A stretch of 64,000 nt of DNA, from NCBI RefSeq assembly GCF_014681765.1, contig NZ_CP061502.1, forward strand, positions 361,209 through 425,208, read 5' to 3'. Origin of the DNA: Roseicitreum antarcticum (GTDB taxonomy: Bacteria; Pseudomonadota; Alphaproteobacteria; Rhodobacterales; Rhodobacteraceae). Positions 62,201 to 64,000 of this stretch are shown piece by piece. A model generated the notes under the pieces. That model searched no databases. It had not been told where the DNA came from and saw nothing but the letters and a program-made list of their open reading frames with translations. How positions within the stretch are numbered: position 1 is the stretch's first letter; each line of letters starts with the position of its first letter. The position numbers and the translations under genes are program-made.

Positions 62201-64000
62201 ACAGAGTACATGGGCTTGCGCGCCAGACCCAGACGACGTGCCTCCATGCCCGCGCCAATCATGGCACTGGTTTTGCCTGCGCCAACGGTATGCGCCATGT
62301 AGGTGTTGCCGGTCTGCAAGATACGGGCGATGACCCCGGATTGGTGCGGCCGCCACGACCAGAGGGAATTGACACCGGGCGTTGTCAGGTAGCTACCATC
62401 GAATTTTGGGGCGACTTCCGAGTTGAAGGTCTCATTGTAAAGCGCCTCCATCTTCGCAGCGCGGCCTTCATCCGACCAGAACCATTCGGAAAAGTCCGAT
62501 CTGATTTCCTGCGCCTTGTCCTGCGCGGCTTGCGTGGCTTCTTCGTCAAGCCGGGTTTCTTTGGTGCCATCAGCATTAGTGTGTGTGCGGCGCACCTGAA
62601 TGGACTTGTTGTTCATGATCAGACGCATCAGGTCGGCAAATGGCAGGTCTTCGGTACCCCAGTCGTTGCGCGCCTCTGCCGATCGGGTGTCACCGTCAAC
62701 GGTCCATATGCCCAAAGACGGCTTGAAGCTCGCGGTCAGCTGAAGGCCCTTCGATCTGGCGAACTCGCCATATGTCGCGGCATCGAACCAATGCGCGCCG
62801 ACAGGCACGCGAATATCGGACGCCGGGATGGGGTCCGGCTGAACGTCGATCAGATCGCGGACGTTGCCAGCATATGTCGGATCGTTCCGCGCCGCTTGCT
62901 CCGCTTCCCGCAACTTCTTGCGGACATTCCCAGACAGGTATTTCGCGCGCGTTTCATAGCCGCCGGTTCCGGGGTTACGGAATATCTTGCCTTTGAGGTC
63001 GGAAATTACCGCCTCTTCGCTAACCTTTGCCAGCTTGGCAATGGCACCAATGTCAATGCGGCCGCGTTCAGCCAGCGTGTACAGCAAGGCATCTTCGGGC
63101 GAATTGATTTCTGGCTTCTTGGTCTTTCGGACAGCGGATTGCGTAAAGACTGCGGCCTTCGAGGCTTCGCCGGTCTCCTTGTTGATGTGCTCAATGGCGC
63201 GAAGGCGATACCCCTCCTGATCACCCAGCCGATCCTGATTGCCAATGAACGGCTCAATATTGGGCCGTTTGACAATGACCATATCGGGCACAGAACTGGG
63301 ATTGAAATCGCCCTCCCTGTAGTCCGGGCTTTCCATGGCTTCGGCGCGCGCGCGCGCGATTTCTGCCATCTTCGCCCCGGCCTCGATCATCGGTCCTGCG
63401 TCAAAGCTACCAATATCGAAGTCTTCACCTCTCGACCTGGCGTCCTCAGCGGCGCGCTGCCGGATGGTTTCGATCTGCACGCGGCTGGGGCGGCGCTCTG
63501 TGCGCACCTCCTTGTTGATCGGGCCGAACCGCTCCACGAATGCATCATAGGCGTCGTTCAGCCGCTTGCGCGCGGCAGATGCATCCTTTTCATCCAGATC
63601 AGCGGCGTAGACGTCGCGCAGGGCCATCTTGATAGGGACAAGCTCCATGATCCGCTCATTATCGGCCTTCGCAATCCCTTTGGGGTTTGCCTTGCTGCGC
63701 AAGCCTATCTCGACACCCTCGGTGCCGTTGAACTGGTGCAGCGTGCCGTCCTTCAGGTAGTAGCCACCGCGCTTGGTTTCCGGGGATGCAGCGTCAATAG
63801 CGCCAAGCTCTGCCGAAGGCGTTGCCACTGACATGATGTCACGCGGGAACGCTTGCGCCGCGCGCGAAAGATCGGCCCGCAGGTCGGCGCCGGGCTTTGG
63901 CCGAACGCCCACACGCGCACCAGTGGTCAAAGTGTCATACAGACCTTGCTCACCAAGGATCATGTCGGGGTTTTCGAGGAAGTACCTGTTGACCAGAGCC
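56233..64000 (-). CDS. Giant polyvalent phage protein: SNF2-type helicase, HEXXH peptidase and PLxRFG regions (5' end outside window)
   Basis: About 2588 residues are visible; the frame is open to the window edge, so the N-terminus is missing. Counting from the internal Met at 63963, it has Walker A HTVGAGKT at about 556-563, DEAH at about 745 (FVDEAHLFRK), SGTPITNT near 804 and a late helicase motif NGRGIRQGN near 1100. A HEIVH metallopeptidase motif lies near 1495, and PLMRHG (PLxRFG type) near 1900. Two hydrophobic regions follow near 2060-2110 and 2295-2340. The first visible residues (NRYFLENPDMILGE) are typical of the methylase-helicase proteins of the DarB type. Such proteins can be injected with phage DNA and block host restriction. 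Confidence 0.85.
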   Translation of the reverse strand, partial: ALVNRYFLENPDMILGEQGLYDTLTTGARVGVRPKPGADLRADLSRAAQAFPRDIMSVATPSAELGAIDAASPETKRGGYYLKDGTLHQFNGTEGVEIGLRSKANPKGIAKADNERIMELVPIKMALRDVYAADLDEKDASAARKRLNDAYDAFVERFGPINKEVRTERRPSRVQIETIRQRAAEDARSRGEDFDIGSFDAGPMIEAGAKMAEIARARAEAMESPDYREGDFNPSSVPDMVIVKRPNIEPFIGNQDRLGDQEGYRLRAIEHINKETGEASKAAVFTQSAVRKTKKPEINSPEDALLYTLAERGRIDIGAIAKLAKVSEEAVISDLKGKIFRNPGTGGYETRAKYLSGNVRKKLREAEQAARNDPTYAGNVRDLIDVQPDPIPASDIRVPVGAHWFDAATYGEFARSKGLQLTASFKPSLGIWTVDGDTRSAEARNDWGTEDLPFADLMRLIMNNKSIQVRRTHTNADGTKETRLDEEATQAAQDKAQEIRSDFSEWFWSDEGRAAKMEALYNETFNSEVAPKFDGSYLTTPGVNSLWSWRPHQSGVIARILQTGNTYMAHTVGAGKTSAMIGAGMEARRLGLARKPMYSVPNHMLDQFATEFFEQYPLANVAIADESRFHTSRRKEFVADIAMNDYDAVVITHSALELIPPSESAVGLAVADMLQDVREVYDSTGAGDRGIDQALLGSIKSIAGSLGVNVKDIEGAKTNTRKKIEQLLEAAEQKIQRQTSSANKDQVFSFDEIGVDMLFVDEAHLFRKLSFATQNGNIKGIDPNGSAASMDLFIKTRVVEQNNPGRGLILASGTPITNTMAELYSLSRYIQPQALADRGVSSFDAWAATFGMTETALEQDPAGGYKQVTRFAKFLNTPELSLMVRQTMDIVSGADLEQYVTRPKLKGGKRNLVVVEPSPHVKAYQQGLAARMEAISQRKGPVKKGDDILLSVINDGRLAAIDMRLVDPDATGDGSKLEAAIQKVFRNWQKGADTPFYGVKKEGGYTDKPVMRGPSTQIVFSTLGVNPSRHNPGFSVHRFIKSELIRLGVAADEILLAEDLNSHGKRQRAFNDLNDGKKRILIGSKTLFTGMNAQRRIAAIHNLDPLWYPSDDEQRNGRGIRQGNMNPEIEINDYSTKGTYDATMWQMMGRKAAFIEAFYRGDPTVREMEDLGEASQFEQAKAMTTADPRVQVLTDMKAQRDTLTRRKNASYGQRRRLDQQERSATRAAEAQEAELPVWQQMAARVVDTKGDAFKGKVGDTDYDSRSESGNALISIADNMLQDTDGPVRADVGEVGGFPIQIKISRGAQTTTFLIPILDEKSIDVGWTIDPVGLMRRLENAVQGLKQIPASMEADIAEYREKAQGYRQAQSRLKDFAEQEKLDELEQRIDDLEGEMLSETKEEKQSRFDEDGLNLNFSGERDNEAMPYGWGEVEPDAPVTPAQMRQIVHDVHAEMKSAGLDGKIPAKVVEGLSTASGISIQGAFRTYQSGRTEILVNPDSADSPVGTLRHEIVHALRDPGVWGKPYGLFTKAEWQGLVAAARANRPLMTRIDLTYPDLNQAARLEEGVAEMYRMWARNMDQRSGLDRAFQKMRAFFSALAGAFRGQGFNSAAQTFESIASGRMGGRGPGGPSGAGARRPDGCFASNAARYSRQLVSDGGKITGAKERGVIGQMLTDAMGGKSDRYNILALMPGEPLFEELGKNLPSARKYVGMKHALSAMRNERQATAADVMDEWRGFMSKNPKSNTRLMELMHDATIAGLDPEAEFEARPKRNNEPKAEYDRDIKGKQEEFKTLRQRWEVMPKPAQAIYRKVRGAYREAAYTERGIILDNVSKAMELNLKRAKQRYADDLERIKEDGLTGDVREVAVAEAKERLAAVQKRDGYGRKSRLNSLRLMFEQNEVDAPYFPLMRHGNYYATVKDADGKVVAFSKFESEAAQRKAVAELRREYPDETIKLGTMAGRDGAAPEVDPNFVADVEALIGATVADPVLMDAIWQRYLETLPDFSMRKSRMHRKGTPGFTNDAFRNYARQMFHSAHQLARLKYGQDMQMALDDARREADGADDPNRATLVVNEMDKRHQWIMNPQTSAWSTWATSAAFVYYLGATPGAALVNLSQSVIVGIPVLAAAFKGATVGQASRQMMRGLREFAMGKGRLSNSKHLSPDDRAALQRAHDAGIIEKSQAHDLAGIAESGVEYSDVRARMMRPIAWMFHNAERMNREITFIAAFRLARQHGKTADQAYTDGARLTWKIHFNYESDSRPRLQFNDTIRVFTTFRNFQLNMLYRLFRDTHQSFNGETPEAKREARAQVIGITGMMMLMAGVSGTWGYALLMTLLGVFAEGGAEEIEEEIKEGLVNTLGADVAGLILKGVPGHLTGTNLSSRIGMPELWFRRPQRQEEGQELYQYWVEQLIGPVPAIASNAFRGYSMAKEGEIWRGVETASPKFVRDYMRAARYSQEGVTTFNGNTIIEDISAGDALTQALGFTPAKVSERYQTNSVMKNAELRIRRQRSRILGGVWDDVSAGNPVSARSRDAIRDWNAEHPEYPITADTLRQSMAARQRGQIETVDGIRINSRLDQSIREGAAPTIYQ

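Larger units (their letters stand above)
50107..64000. mobile_element. Prophage (late end; continues beyond the window)
   Basis: Fourteen phage-type genes: three small plus-strand genes, then a dense leftward block with lysis genes, tail-fibre-like genes and a giant polyvalent protein. Overlapping starts and stops are frequent. The left boundary is near 49.6-50.1 kb; the right end is outside the window. A giant helicase/PLxRFG protein is known mainly from podovirus-type phages, so a podovirus-like prophage is likely. No integrase, terminase or capsid gene is in view. Confidence 0.8.

Noticed and set aside
61033..63831. Very long open frame on the plus strand opposite the giant phage protein
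   Set aside because: It is antisense to a frame with clear helicase motifs, has no domain or start site of its own, and its composition is what GC-rich antisense frames give.

Overview
The window is GC-rich alphaproteobacterial DNA. Gene content and protein style (ThiY/TenA/ThiZ/ThiX salvage operon, TRAP transporter, lar genes, GTA/phage-like M15 endolysin) point to Rhodobacterales (Rhodobacteraceae sensu lato). No rRNA or tRNA gene and no CRISPR array was seen.

Layout. (1) 1-3.6 kb: end of a ThiF/MoeB-rhodanese gene, then a thiamine-precursor uptake and salvage operon (thiY-tenA-thiZ-thiX) with ATGA overlaps. (2) 3.7-4.3 kb: an outer-membrane beta-barrel protein on the minus strand, with a terminator. 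(3) 5.0-25.3 kb: a large hydroxy-acid/sugar-acid catabolic island. It holds an enolase-superfamily dehydratase, a TRAP transporter, two Gfo/Idh/MocA oxidoreductases, MmgE/PrpD, an IlvD/Edd dehydratase, GMC and aldehyde dehydrogenases, a crotonase, a DHDPS-like lyase and a LacI-type regulator. Inside it are larB, larA, larC and larE, which encode the nickel-pincer-nucleotide (NPN) cofactor enzymes and a LarA-type racemase/epimerase. Copies of a LacI-type operator (consensus TGTAAGCGCTTACA) lie in front of most transcription units, including one at 25.5 kb. (4) 25.5-37.7 kb: a second block with a family I CoA-transferase, an Fbp/Afu-type ABC importer, another enolase-superfamily enzyme, two more DHDPS-like lyases, a D-2-hydroxyacid dehydrogenase, an IclR regulator and DhaK/DhaL. 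(5) 37.75-38.7 kb: scrambled IS66 remnants that abut a truncated metal P-type ATPase. (6) 38.7-46.8 kb: an extracytosolic redox locus with ApbE flavin transferase, a PepSY-flavodoxin-reductase fusion, a DUF2271 protein carrying a flavinylation-like motif, an Asp-rich secreted protein, a ferric-reductase-like flavocytochrome, a small PepSY protein and a divergent two-component system. (7) 46.8-49.6 kb: a mosaic of old phage and accessory remnants (spanin-like pair, M15 endolysin fused to an unknown domain, truncated DUF3883 gene). (8) 50.1-64 kb: the late end of a prophage, read leftwards. It has small unknown genes, a lysis cassette, tail-fibre-like proteins with shared stalk sequences, and most of a giant polyvalent (helicase / metallopeptidase / PLxRFG) protein that runs off the window.

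How the genes fit together (inference). A hydroxylated organic acid enters by the TRAP and/or ABC importer. It may be epimerised by the LarA homologue, dehydrated by IlvD/Edd- and enolase-type dehydratases, oxidised by Gfo/Idh, GMC and ALDH enzymes, and cleaved by DHDPS-type lyases. CoA-transferase and crotonase genes suggest a CoA-ester branch, and DhaKL would phosphorylate a short ketose. The actual substrate cannot be read from the sequence.
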